A stretch of DNA of 64,000 bases. Origin: Actinospica acidithermotolerans (GTDB lineage: Bacteria; Actinomycetota; Actinomycetes; Streptomycetales; Catenulisporaceae). Made by a program: the position numbers and the translations under genes. Positions within the stretch are counted from its first letter, which is position 1, and each line of letters begins with the position of its first letter. The DNA is taken from contig NZ_JAGSOH010000020.1 in assembly GCF_018139625.1 (NCBI RefSeq), positions 1 through 64,000 of the forward strand, written 5' to 3'. Shown piece after piece: positions 8,401 through 17,600 of this stretch. The notes under the pieces are model-generated. The model was not told the DNA's origin, did not search any database, and was given only the letters and a program-made list of their open reading frames with translations.

Positions 8401-11400
8401 GGCCGTGCTCGCCGCCGGGTCTGCGGGCATCGCGCACGAGGAGCTCGCCACGCGCGTCGCGGAGATCCTCGACCTCAAGCCGATCGCCTACACCGGGCAA
8501 GCAGACCTCTCCCCCGCCCTGGCCCGCAACGCCGCCAAGACGCTGCGCGACGTGGTCGCCTTCCGCCTGTACCTCGACCTCGAACGCGGCTGGCGGGTGA
8601 CGATGCCCAACCTCGAGCAGACGGGCCTGCTCACGATCGGCTATGCGGATCTGCACTGGCTTGCCGGCGAGGACGAGCGCTGGCAGGGCACGCACCGCGC
8701 GCTGCGGGAGGCGGATCCGGCGCTGCGGGCGGAGGTGATGACGGCGCTGCTCGATGAGATGCGCCGGAACCTGGCGATCGACGTGCAGTACTTCCGCGAC
8801 GACTTCGAGGTGCTCCAGCGCGCGAGCGAGGAGCGGCTGATCGACCCGTGGGTGCTCACCCGCAGCGACCGGCCGAAGGTCGGCACCGCCTACCCGCAGC
8901 CGTCCCGGCCGGGCATGGACCGCGCCGGGCTGTTCCTCTCAGCCCGCGGGAAGTACGGCAAGTACCTGCGCCGCGCCGACGAGACATTCCGGGCGCTGGA
9001 CCGCGACGACCTGCAGGCGGTCATCGAGCAACTCCTGCAGGTGCTCGCCCGGGCCGGCCTGGTAACGACGGTCACCAACGCCCCGGCGCAGGCGCGCGGC
9101 TTCCACCGACCGTCAGGACCGGCTATCACCGGCTACCAGGTGGCCGCCGCCGCGCTGATCTGGCGCGCCGGGGCCGGCGAGACCGGCTCGCACGACCCGC
9201 TCACCCGCACCTACGCCAGCGGCGACGGCCCGCGCGTGAATACCTTCTTCCGCGACCTGTACCGCAGCGGAGCGGGCGCGCTGGCGGGCCTGTACGCCCG
9301 CGAGCATACCGCCCAGGTCGACCCGGCCACCCGCGAGCAGCGCGAGCAGGCATTTCGCCGCGCGGACCTCAAACTGCTCTACTGCTCGCCCACGATGGAA
9401 CTGGGCGTGGACATCTCCTCGCTCAACGCCGTGATGATGCGCAACGTCCCGCCGACCCCCGCGAACTACGCCCAGCGCTCTGGTCGGGCCGGGCGAAGCG
9501 GACAACCCGCGCTGGTGACCACCTACTGCGCGACCGGCAACAGCCACGACCAGTACTACTTCCGCCGCTCCGAGCTCATGGTCGCCGGATCCGTCGCCCC
9601 GCCGCGCCTGGACCTGTCGAACGAGGACCTGGTGCTCTCGCACCTGCACGGCATCTGGCTGGCCGAAACCGACCTGCAACTCGGCCGCGCCATCCCGGAG
9701 GTCGTCGATATCGGCCAGACCGAGGGTTCGGGCCAGATTCCCACCGATCTCGCCCTGCACGAGCACGTCACGGCGAAGATCGCCGATCCAGGGGCGCAGG
9801 CGCGCACCATCGAAGCCGCCTACCGGGTCCTCGGCGCGCTCCTGCCCGAGTTCGCCAAGACGATCTGGTGGGACGAGTCGTGGATCGAGCAGCGCGTCCG
9901 ACTCGCACCGGAGATGTTCAAGCAGGCCTTCCGCCGCTGGTGGGGACTGTACACCGCGGCCCTGTACGACCAGCACGCCCAGAACAAGCGGGTGCTCGAC
10001 CACAGCCTGACAGAACGCGACCGACGCCTGGCCGTGCGCCGCCGGGACGCGGCCGAAACCCAGCTGCGGCTGCTGAAGAACGAAACCCCGGATGCCAAGT
10101 CGGTGCTCTCGGACTTCAACCCGTACCGGTACCTGGCCTCCGAGGGGTTCTTGCCCGGCTACTCCTTCCCCCGCCTGCCGCTGGCCGCCTACATCCCGGA
10201 CTCGGCGCGCCGCTTCGGCGACGGCGACTACCTGCAGCGACCCCGGTTCCTGGCCATCCGCGAGTTCGGCCCCGGCGCCCTGATCTACCACGAAGGCGCC
10301 CGCTACCAGGTCACACGCATCCAACTGCCCCCCGGCTCGACCGGCGAGGTCGTCACCACGGAGGCCATGCGCTGCGGGCAGTGCGGCTACCACCACGACC
10401 CGGCCGAACGCGCCGACCGCTGCCAGATGTGTGGCATGCCGCTTTCCGCGCCGACCGTGGGACTAATGCATCTCGACACCGTCTACACCACGCGCCGCGA
10501 GCGGATCTCCTCCGACGAGGAAGAACGGCGCCGCGCCGGGTTCCGCCTGGTCACCTCCTATCGGTTCCACCACCACGGTGCGCGTCTGGGCCGCCAAGAC
10601 GCTCAGGTCGCCGACACGCACGGAACGCTGGCGACGATCTCCTACGGGGATTCGGCGACCGTGCGGATCACCAACCTCGGACGGGCGCGGGCCAAGCCGG
10701 GCGAGCCCGACGGGTTCTGGCTCGATCCCGGCGACGGACGCTGGATGAACGAACGGGACGCCGCGGAAGCCTCCGGCGACTCGAGCGAGATGCCCGTCGT
10801 TGACGCCGAGGGCAACGAGAAGCGCCAGAAAAAGCGCGTCATCCCCTACGTCGAGGACCGCCGCAACATCCTGGTGCTCACGCTGGCTTCCCCGCTCGAG
10901 GAGGGTGCGGCGCTTTCGCTGATGTACGCGCTCGAGCGTGGCATCGAGGCCGCCTTCGAGCTCGAGGACGCGGAGCTGACCAGCGAACTGCTTCCGCCCG
11001 ACGAGGGGCCGCGCGAACGGATGCTGCTGACCGAGGCCGCCGAAGGCGGCGCCGGCGTGCTGCGGCGGCTGCAGGCCGAGCCCGACGCGCTCGCCAGAGC
11101 CGCCCGCTACGCCCTGGCGATCTGCCACTTCGACGAGCACGGCAACGACCTTGCCGACCCGGCCACCGGCACCGATCGGCCGTGCGCCCGCGGCTGCTAC
11201 GACTGCCTGCTGACCTACGGCAACCAGCTCAACCACGGCCAGATCGACCGGCACCTGATCAAGGACCTGCTGCTGCGGCTGGCCGACTCCCATGCTGCGA
11301 GCACCGCGGCCGGCGAAACCCGCACCGAGCAGCTCGCGCGGCTTGCCGCCCAGTCCGACACCAGCCTCGAACGCGACCTGATCACCTGGCTCAAGGAGCG

Positions 11401-11707
11401 CGGCCTGCGCCTGCCCGACGCGGCGCAGCTCTACATCCCCGAAGCCGCATCGCGCCCCGACTTCGTCTACCGCCTGCCCGGCGCGAACGTCGCGGTGTTC
11501 GTCGACGGACCCGTCCACGACGACGCCACGATCGCCGAACGCGACCAGGACGCCGAGGAACGGCTCTACGACCACTCCTGGGACGTGGTGCGCTTCCGCT
11601 ACGGCGGGGCCAGCAACGGCGAGTGGCAGGCTATCGTCGAACGCCACGCCCGCTACTTCGGCACACCCACCCGGCCCCGACTGAATTCACGGACAAGGAC
11701 ACGCTAG
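5408..11707 (+). CDS. Ser/Thr kinase - YprA/MrfA-like helicase - DUF1998 - nuclease-like fusion
   Basis: About 2,099 residues. GTG 5408 is preferred because AAGGGAG sits 5-6 nt upstream; in-frame ATG 5390 is the alternative. Residues 9-300 form a complete protein kinase: glycine loop GRGNVG (17-22), K44, HRDLKPAN (D148), DFG (D166) and an APE-like MAPEQ. Then comes a superfamily 2 helicase with GTGSGKS (K457), DELH (576-579), SATM, and a C-terminal lobe with SPTMELGVDIS and QRSGRAGR (1356-1363). A four-cysteine ribbon (CGQCGY...CQMCG) and the DUF1998-type end with C1926, C1930 and C1933 follow. The last ~110 residues (RPDFVYRLP...VAVFVDG) resemble a Vsr/DUF559-type PD-(D/E)xK nuclease. DUF1998 helicases are the DrmA/DrmB relatives of DISARM and MrfA. 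It abuts the SNF2 gene (TAG directly before ATG), so the three genes are one transcript. Confidence 0.85.
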   Translation: MDRESIAGRFRLEGVVGRGNVGEVYRAEDLHAPEGSADRLVAVKTLLRRRSGASFDSQADAKAVERFAREVRIMRVLGHPNLPRIVDGGVDERLGGLPYLAMELLDGRTLADLIAEEPQLPIAWAAAVGAQIAAGLTAAHAEGVVHRDLKPANVMLTRGGIVKVLDFGMGRLADDPEGTRLTSTGMTVGTARYMAPEQFEVSRVTPSADLYALGCVLYELLVGVPPFVSQSAFELGMKHRQDTPPPLRLIRGDIPLELARLVERLLAKKPEDRPVDAVAVRESLLEIAQEAPISSGVADWAELDPTAYLATLVTHAAASADPGSGGEFVLPSAPGMDVFEVHRKLIDDYRAFTEGGTTIRDERIRAFVQQDLDAKSQWPEPWLSLNPFFASAGTVAELAAQGVLHAECAKIFQFGKRPDKTVCDGRPLSLHRHQLEALEAAKTGASYVLTTGTGSGKSLGYIVPIVDRVLREREAEGPGARRRVRAIIVYPMNALANSQLGELRKYLRDGYGEGHEPVTFARYTGQEDDARRKEIRDNPPDILLTNYVMLELMLTRPADRQSLIRMAAGLEFLVLDELHTYRGRQGADVALLVRRVREGCQAENLQCVGTSATMSTEGNAAERKLAVAQVAGKLFGAAVDPERVIGETLVRATAAAPAAVPAARLRAARAPRSYDELVADPLACWIESFFGLTTDEEGRLVRQRPATVADAAAALSAESGVEASVCAAAIRATLEAGSQAEHPVTGRPLFAFRLHQFLSKGDTVYVTLEDPEVRHRTRTYQREQPGSGGKILVPLAFCRECGQEYLTVWRTVKGGDTVYEPRRDTMATGGRAGDGYLYIDADRPWPASAEQAVAERRLPESWLEIDDKGQEVVAKSYRDRLPVAVTVDAYGTEGRGELQAAFIPAPFLFCPHCNVSYEQTRGKDFAKLATLDQEGRSSATSLVSASIVRSLDAVPDQALDKAARKLLTFVDNRQDASLQAGHFNDFAQVTQLRSALYQAVLAAGSAGIAHEELATRVAEILDLKPIAYTGQADLSPALARNAAKTLRDVVAFRLYLDLERGWRVTMPNLEQTGLLTIGYADLHWLAGEDERWQGTHRALREADPALRAEVMTALLDEMRRNLAIDVQYFRDDFEVLQRASEERLIDPWVLTRSDRPKVGTAYPQPSRPGMDRAGLFLSARGKYGKYLRRADETFRALDRDDLQAVIEQLLQVLARAGLVTTVTNAPAQARGFHRPSGPAITGYQVAAAALIWRAGAGETGSHDPLTRTYASGDGPRVNTFFRDLYRSGAGALAGLYAREHTAQVDPATREQREQAFRRADLKLLYCSPTMELGVDISSLNAVMMRNVPPTPANYAQRSGRAGRSGQPALVTTYCATGNSHDQYYFRRSELMVAGSVAPPRLDLSNEDLVLSHLHGIWLAETDLQLGRAIPEVVDIGQTEGSGQIPTDLALHEHVTAKIADPGAQARTIEAAYRVLGALLPEFAKTIWWDESWIEQRVRLAPEMFKQAFRRWWGLYTAALYDQHAQNKRVLDHSLTERDRRLAVRRRDAAETQLRLLKNETPDAKSVLSDFNPYRYLASEGFLPGYSFPRLPLAAYIPDSARRFGDGDYLQRPRFLAIREFGPGALIYHEGARYQVTRIQLPPGSTGEVVTTEAMRCGQCGYHHDPAERADRCQMCGMPLSAPTVGLMHLDTVYTTRRERISSDEEERRRAGFRLVTSYRFHHHGARLGRQDAQVADTHGTLATISYGDSATVRITNLGRARAKPGEPDGFWLDPGDGRWMNERDAAEASGDSSEMPVVDAEGNEKRQKKRVIPYVEDRRNILVLTLASPLEEGAALSLMYALERGIEAAFELEDAELTSELLPPDEGPRERMLLTEAAEGGAGVLRRLQAEPDALARAARYALAICHFDEHGNDLADPATGTDRPCARGCYDCLLTYGNQLNHGQIDRHLIKDLLLRLADSHAASTAAGETRTEQLARLAAQSDTSLERDLITWLKERGLRLPDAAQLYIPEAASRPDFVYRLPGANVAVFVDGPVHDDATIAERDQDAEERLYDHSWDVVRFRYGGASNGEWQAIVERHARYFGTPTRPRLNSRTRTR

Positions 11708-14629
11708 ATGCCCCCCACCTTCGCCGTCGGATCCCTGGTCACCGCGCGCGGCCGGGACTGGGTCGTACAGCCCGCCTCCGCCGAGGACCTGCTCGTGCTG
11801 CGCCCGCTCGGCGGCTCGGACGACGAGATCGCCGCCGCGTTCCCCGACGAGGTCGAAACCGCCAGCTTCGCCCCACCCCAGGCTAGCGACCTCGGCGACG
11901 CCCAGGCAGCCGGGCTGCTGCGCAGCGCCCTGCGCATCGGCTTCCGCTCCGGCGCGGGCCCCCTACGCTCGCTAGCGGGCATCGCCGTCGAGCCGCGCGC
12001 CTACCAACTCGTCCCGCTGCTGATGGCGCTGCGCCAACCCACCGTCAGGATGCTGATCTCCGACGACGTCGGGATCGGCAAGACCGTCGAAGCAGGGCTC
12101 ATCGCCAGCGAACTGCTCGCCCAAGGCGACGCCAAGGGCCTGGCGGTGCTCTGCGCCCCGGCGCTGGCCGAACAGTGGCAGCAGGAGTTGCGCACCAAGT
12201 TCGCCATCGACGCCGAGCTCGTCCTCGCCTCCACCGTCTCGCGCCTCGAACGCGACCTCGACCTCGGCCAGTCGCTGTTCACCAAGCACCCCAACGTCAT
12301 CGTCTCCACCGACTTCATCAAATCCACCCGGCACCGCGACGACTTCGTGCGCTACTGCCCGGACCTGGTCATCGTCGACGAAGCCCACACCTGCGTCGCC
12401 GCCGACGAGCGCACCGGCTCCCAGAACCAGCTGCGCTACGAACTGCTCAAACTGATCGCCGCCGAGGCGGACCGGCACCTGCTGCTGGTCACCGCCACAC
12501 CGCACAGCGGCAAGGAAGCCGCCTTCCGCAACCTGCTCGCCCTGGTCAACCCGAAACTCGCGGACGCCGACCTGGACACCGACACCGGCCGGCGCCTCCT
12601 GGCAGAGCACTTCGTCCAACGCAAGCGCGCCGACGTGCGCCACTACCTCAGCACCGAAGACGGCCTCGACGACGACCGGCTGAAAGAAACCACCGCCTTC
12701 CCCTCCGACCGCCAGTTCAAGGACGAGACCTACAAACTCACCCCCGCCTACCGTGCCCTGCTCGAAGACGCCTTGACCTACGCGAGCGAACGCGTGACTG
12801 CAGCTGGAAGCCAAGGCAAACGCGAAGCGCGCATCGCCTGGTGGTCCGCCATCGCCCTGCTGCGCTCCCTAGTCTCCTCCCCACGCGCCGCAGCCCAGAC
12901 GCTGCGGACCCGCTCGGCCACCGCGGCGGCCGCCTCCGCCGAGGAAGCCGACCGCCTCGGCGCCCCCCTGACCTGGGACTCGGCCGAGAACGACGCGCTC
13001 GAAGGCCTGGATGCGGCACCCGGCGCCGACCCCGGCGACACCCCAGGGCCGCTGGCCGAACTCGCCGCCCGCGCCGCCGCCCTCGAAGGCCCGACCGGCG
13101 ACGCTAAACTCAAAGCCCTCATCACACACCTCAAGGCCCTGCTCAACGACGGCCACCACCCGATCGTCTTCTGCCGCTACATCCCCACCGCCGAATACGT
13201 CGCCGAACACCTCGACGGCAAACTCGGACGCCACACCGTCGTCAAGGCCGTCACCGGCACCCTCTCCCCCCAACAGCGCATCGCCCGGATCGAAGAACTC
13301 GCCGACGCTGCCGGCACCGACCCCGACGCGCGCCGCGTCCTGATCGCCACCGACTGCCTCTCGGAAGGCGTCAACCTCCAGCACCACTTCGACGCCGTCG
13401 TCCACTACGACCTCGCCTGGAACCCCACCCGCCACGACCAGCGCGAAGGCCGCGTCGACCGGTACGGCCAGAAACGTGATGTCGTGCGCGTGATCACCCT
13501 GTACGGCGCCGACAACGGCATCGACGGCAAGGTCCTCGAAGTCCTGATCAAAAAGCACCGGCAGATCCGCAAGGACCTCGGTATCTCAGTGTCCGTGCCC
13601 GACGAGGCATCCACGGCGGTCACCGACGCGATCCTCGAATGGATGCTTCTGCGCGACGCCAAACCCGGTCAAGAAACCCTGTTCGACCTCGAAGCGCTCC
13701 AGCCGATCGAGGCGGAGGCCGCCGCCCTCGAGCAGGAATGGAACTCAGCCGTCGAGCGCGAACGCACCTCTCGCTCTCGCTTCGCCCAGCGCTCCATCCA
13801 CCCCCAGGACGTCGCCCGCGAAGTCATCGAAATCCGCCAGGCACTCGGCGAGCCCGGAGAAATCCGCGCCTTCGCCCACCGCTCCCTCACCGCCCTCGGC
13901 GCCATCCTGCGCGAAGAGCCCGGCGACGGCGAAACCCGCACGCCCGAGTTCACCGCCGAGCTCAGCGGCACACCCGCCGGCCTGCGTGATGCGCTCTCCC
14001 CCGTTCTCGGCGGCGGCATCATCGACCGCGCAGCACACCTCCCGTTCTACGCCGACGCCGCCGTCGCCCGCGGCGAAGCGGCCCTCGTACGCACCGACCC
14101 CGTCCTCGGCGCCCTAGCCAGCCACGTCCTCAATGCCGCCCTCGACCCGCACACCGACGGCGCCCGACCGGCCCGCCGCTGCGGAGTGATCACCACCGAC
14201 GCGGTTGCCGTCCGCACCACACTCCTGCTGGTGCGCTACCGATTCCACCTCACCCTGCCCTCCCGCCACGGCGAACGGCAACTGGTCGCCGAAGACGCCC
14301 GCCTCCTCGCCTTCCAAGGATCCCCGCGCAGCGCCACCTGGCTCGACCCCGAGCAAGCCCGCGCCCTAACCGACGCCACAGCCACCCGGAACACCGACCC
14401 GCTGTTCGGCGAGAACACCATCGACCGCATCCTGAGCCAGCTCAGTGAGACCGAGGGGCACCTCGCCGCGGTTGGCGAACGCCTCGCCAACGACCTCTAC
14501 GAATCCCACCGCCGGGTGCGCCGCGCCTCCCGCGAAATCGTCCAAGGCCTGAAAGTCGCCGTCCACGAACACGCCGACATCCTCGGCGTCTACGTCTACC
14601 TGCCCGCCGCACCCGGAGGCACCGCCTGA
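11708..14629 (+). CDS. SNF2/RapA-type helicase, DISARM DrmD-like
   Basis: A 973-residue SWI2/SNF2 ATPase. It has Walker A DDVGIGKT (K125), DEAH box VDEAH (224-227), motif III TATPHSG, a long insertion, and motifs V/VI ATDCLSEGVNLQ and QREGRVDRYGQ (578-588). The RapA/HepA-like arrangement and the helical C-terminus fit the DrmD component of class 1 DISARM, a translocase on duplex DNA. It starts directly after the kinase-helicase stop and its own stop overlaps the methyltransferase ATG (ATGA-like TGATG at 14627-14631), implying coordinated translation. A generic SNF2 repair translocase is the alternative, but the neighbours make a defence role more likely. Confidence 0.87.
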   Translation: MPPTFAVGSLVTARGRDWVVQPASAEDLLVLRPLGGSDDEIAAAFPDEVETASFAPPQASDLGDAQAAGLLRSALRIGFRSGAGPLRSLAGIAVEPRAYQLVPLLMALRQPTVRMLISDDVGIGKTVEAGLIASELLAQGDAKGLAVLCAPALAEQWQQELRTKFAIDAELVLASTVSRLERDLDLGQSLFTKHPNVIVSTDFIKSTRHRDDFVRYCPDLVIVDEAHTCVAADERTGSQNQLRYELLKLIAAEADRHLLLVTATPHSGKEAAFRNLLALVNPKLADADLDTDTGRRLLAEHFVQRKRADVRHYLSTEDGLDDDRLKETTAFPSDRQFKDETYKLTPAYRALLEDALTYASERVTAAGSQGKREARIAWWSAIALLRSLVSSPRAAAQTLRTRSATAAAASAEEADRLGAPLTWDSAENDALEGLDAAPGADPGDTPGPLAELAARAAALEGPTGDAKLKALITHLKALLNDGHHPIVFCRYIPTAEYVAEHLDGKLGRHTVVKAVTGTLSPQQRIARIEELADAAGTDPDARRVLIATDCLSEGVNLQHHFDAVVHYDLAWNPTRHDQREGRVDRYGQKRDVVRVITLYGADNGIDGKVLEVLIKKHRQIRKDLGISVSVPDEASTAVTDAILEWMLLRDAKPGQETLFDLEALQPIEAEAAALEQEWNSAVERERTSRSRFAQRSIHPQDVAREVIEIRQALGEPGEIRAFAHRSLTALGAILREEPGDGETRTPEFTAELSGTPAGLRDALSPVLGGGIIDRAAHLPFYADAAVARGEAALVRTDPVLGALASHVLNAALDPHTDGARPARRCGVITTDAVAVRTTLLLVRYRFHLTLPSRHGERQLVAEDARLLAFQGSPRSATWLDPEQARALTDATATRNTDPLFGENTIDRILSQLSETEGHLAAVGERLANDLYESHRRVRRASREIVQGLKVAVHEHADILGVYVYLPAAPGGTA

Positions 14630-17600
14630 TGTCCGCCACCTCCCGCAACCAGGTCTCCTCCGCCGTGCACACCGTCGGCGGGCTCCTGCCCAACGACATG
14701 CTCACCCGCATCGCCGAAGAGAGCGTCGCAGGCTGCGAACCCGCCACCTACCACATCATCGGCACCCGCACAGTACGCGACGAAGCCGAACGGCACTGGG
14801 ACTACCTCAAAGCGATCTGGCGCGAACTACGCGAGAAACTCCAACCGGCACCTGAAGCCGAAACACCGCCCGACCCGACGGGCACCGCCGTCAGCGACTG
14901 GATCGAGCCGCTCTTCGCCGAACTCGGCTACGGCCGGCTCACCCCGCTCGCCGCCACCGGCATCCCCGCCGACGACGGCACCAAGACTTTCCCCGTCAGC
15001 CACTGCTGGAACCACGTACCCATCCACATCACCGCCTGGAACACGACGCTCGACAAACGCCCCGGCGGCCCCGGAACCGTCCCGCCGCAGTCACTCCTGC
15101 AGGAATGCCTCAACCGCACCGACGCACACCTGTGGGGCATGCTGACCAACGGCCGGCAACTCCGGTTGCTGCGTGACTCCAACGCCCTGGCCAGCGCCGC
15201 GTACGTCGAGTTCGACCTCGAAGCCATCTTCGACGGCGAACTGCTCAGCGAGTTCGTCCGGCTCTACCGCCTGGCACACGTCTCGCGCTTCGAAGTACCC
15301 GAAAAGGCGGCCCCTGCAGCATGCTGGCTCGAGAAATGGCGCCTGGAAGCGATCGAAACCGGAACCCGGGCCCTGGACCACCATCGCGACGGCGTCCAGA
15401 ACGCCATCACGACCCTGGGCACCGGCTTCCTTCAGCACCCCGCCAACACCGCGCTGCGCCGCGACCTCGACGTTCAGAAATACCACGCCGCGCTCCTGCG
15501 CCTCGCGTACCGGCTGATCTTCCTGTTCGTCGCCGAAGACCGCGACGCCCTGCACCCCCCGAACACGCCGGCCCTCGCCCGAGAGCGCTACAAAGTCTAC
15601 TTCTCCACCTCCCGCCTGCGCCGACTCGCTTCCCGCCGCCGCGGCACCTCCCACACCGACCTCTACCAGACCCTGCGCATCGTCCTCGACGCGCTCAGCG
15701 ACGAAGACGGCAAGCCCGCCCTCGGCCTTCCCGGACTCGGCGGCATCTTCGACAACACCGAGGCAGACGCCCCACTGCACGGAGCGCTCATCTCCAACGC
15801 CCACCTCCTCGAAGCAGTCCGCCACCTCTCCAGAGTCCGCGACGCATCCTCGTCCCGCTGGCGGCAGGTCGACTACCGCAACATGGGCGCGGAAGAACTC
15901 GGCTCCATCTACGAATCGCTCCTGGAACTCGTCCCGCAGCACAGCGCTAGCGACTCCACCTTCGAACTCGTCGACCGTCTCGGCAACGACCGCAAGAAGA
16001 CCGGCTCCTACTACACGCCGGCCTCCCTGATTGAGACCCTGCTCGACTCGACGCTCGATCCGGTGATCGACGACGCGGTCAAGCGCGGCGAACAGCGCGC
16101 CAGTGCAGAAGGCAAGGCAGACGCCAGCGATGCGATCATCGCCGAACTGCTCTCGCTGACCGTGTGCGACCCCGCATGCGGATCCGGCCACTTCCTCGTC
16201 GCCGCCGCACGACGCATCGCCAAGCGCATCGCCGCCGTCCGCGAGGCCAACCCGGAACCTACTGCCGAGTCCGTCCGTCACGCCCTGCACGAAGTCGTCG
16301 CCCGCTGCCTGTACGGCGTCGACCTCAACCCTATGGCCGTTGATCTCGCCAAGATGTCGCTGTGGATCGAATCACTCGAACCCGGCAAGCCGCTCGGCTT
16401 CCTCGACGCGCACATCCTCCACGGCAACGGCCTGATCGGCGCAACCCCTGCCCTCCTCGAAGCCGGAATCCCTGACGCAGCCTTCAAGGCCATCGAAGGC
16501 GACGATCCGAAGGTCGCCAAGACCTTCGCCGTTCAAAACGAGAAGGAGCGCGGGAAACAGGAGAGCCTCTTCGATATCGAAGTCGCCCTCACGGCCGCAA
16601 ACACGGCGATCGCCGCGAGTGCACGCCGCATCACCCACGCCCCGGCCGACACGCTTCGCGACGTCCGCCGCCAGGCGGCTGCATACCGGGAGCTCCGCCG
16701 CTCCCCCGCCTACCTTCGCGACTGTCACATCGCGGACGTGTGGTGCTCAGCCTTCGTCTGGCGTAAGACCACGGACGCCCCTGCCCCGCCCACACACGAC
16801 GTCTTCAACGCGCTGCAGAAGTCGCCTGACATCGTGACCCCGGATCTCGTCCGCGACGAAGTCAAACGCCTGCACAAGCAGTACCAGTTCTTCCACTGGC
16901 ACCTCGAGTTCCCGGAAATCTTCAACGTCGGGGAGGGCACGTCGTCTGCCGACCCGAGGACCGGTTGGGAAGGCGGATTCAGTTGCGTGGTCGGCAACCC
17001 GCCGTGGGACAAGGTCGACTTCGAGGACAAGAAGTACTTCAGCGTCATCGAGCCGTCGATCGCATCGATCGCGGGTACTGCACGCCGCACGCGCATCCAG
17101 ACGTGGAGAACCGAGAACCCCGAAGCCGGCAACCGCTACCACGAAGCGCGGCGCACCGTCAAGGGAACATTTCATTTCGCGGGCGACTCGGGCTCGTTCC
17201 CGCTCTGCGCGAAGGGACTCAGCGTCAAGGGTGTCAACTCTCTGCAGACCGACCAATTGTTCGCCGAACGCTTCGCGACGATCGCTGCCACGGATGGGCG
17301 CGTCGGCTGCATCATCCCGACCGCTATCGCCACGGGAGCGGGCGCGCAGTACCTCTTCCAAGATTTCACCCGACGTGGAGCGATCACGTCGCTGTACGAC
17401 TTCGAAAACCGCAAGCCCATCTTCCAGGGAGTCGACTCCAGGTATAAGTTCTGCCTCCTGTCGCTGGTCGGCCGTGCTTTACACGAACCCAAGGCGCAAC
17501 TCGCGTTCTTCCTGATGGACACCTCGGATCTACGGGACTCCTCCCGCACATTCGAGCTGAGCCCAGATGAGATCAGGCTACTCAACCCCAACACGGGGAC

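Noticed and set aside
5513-8695. Minus-strand open frame of over 1,000 codons opposite the kinase-helicase
   Set aside because: It is the antisense shadow of a gene with strong third-position GC; its translation is Arg/Gly/Val-rich without domains, whereas the plus strand shows kinase and helicase motifs.
8848-10803. Second plus-strand frame of 651 codons
   Set aside because: Arg/Pro-rich frame shadow inside the helicase gene; no motif and no ribosome site.
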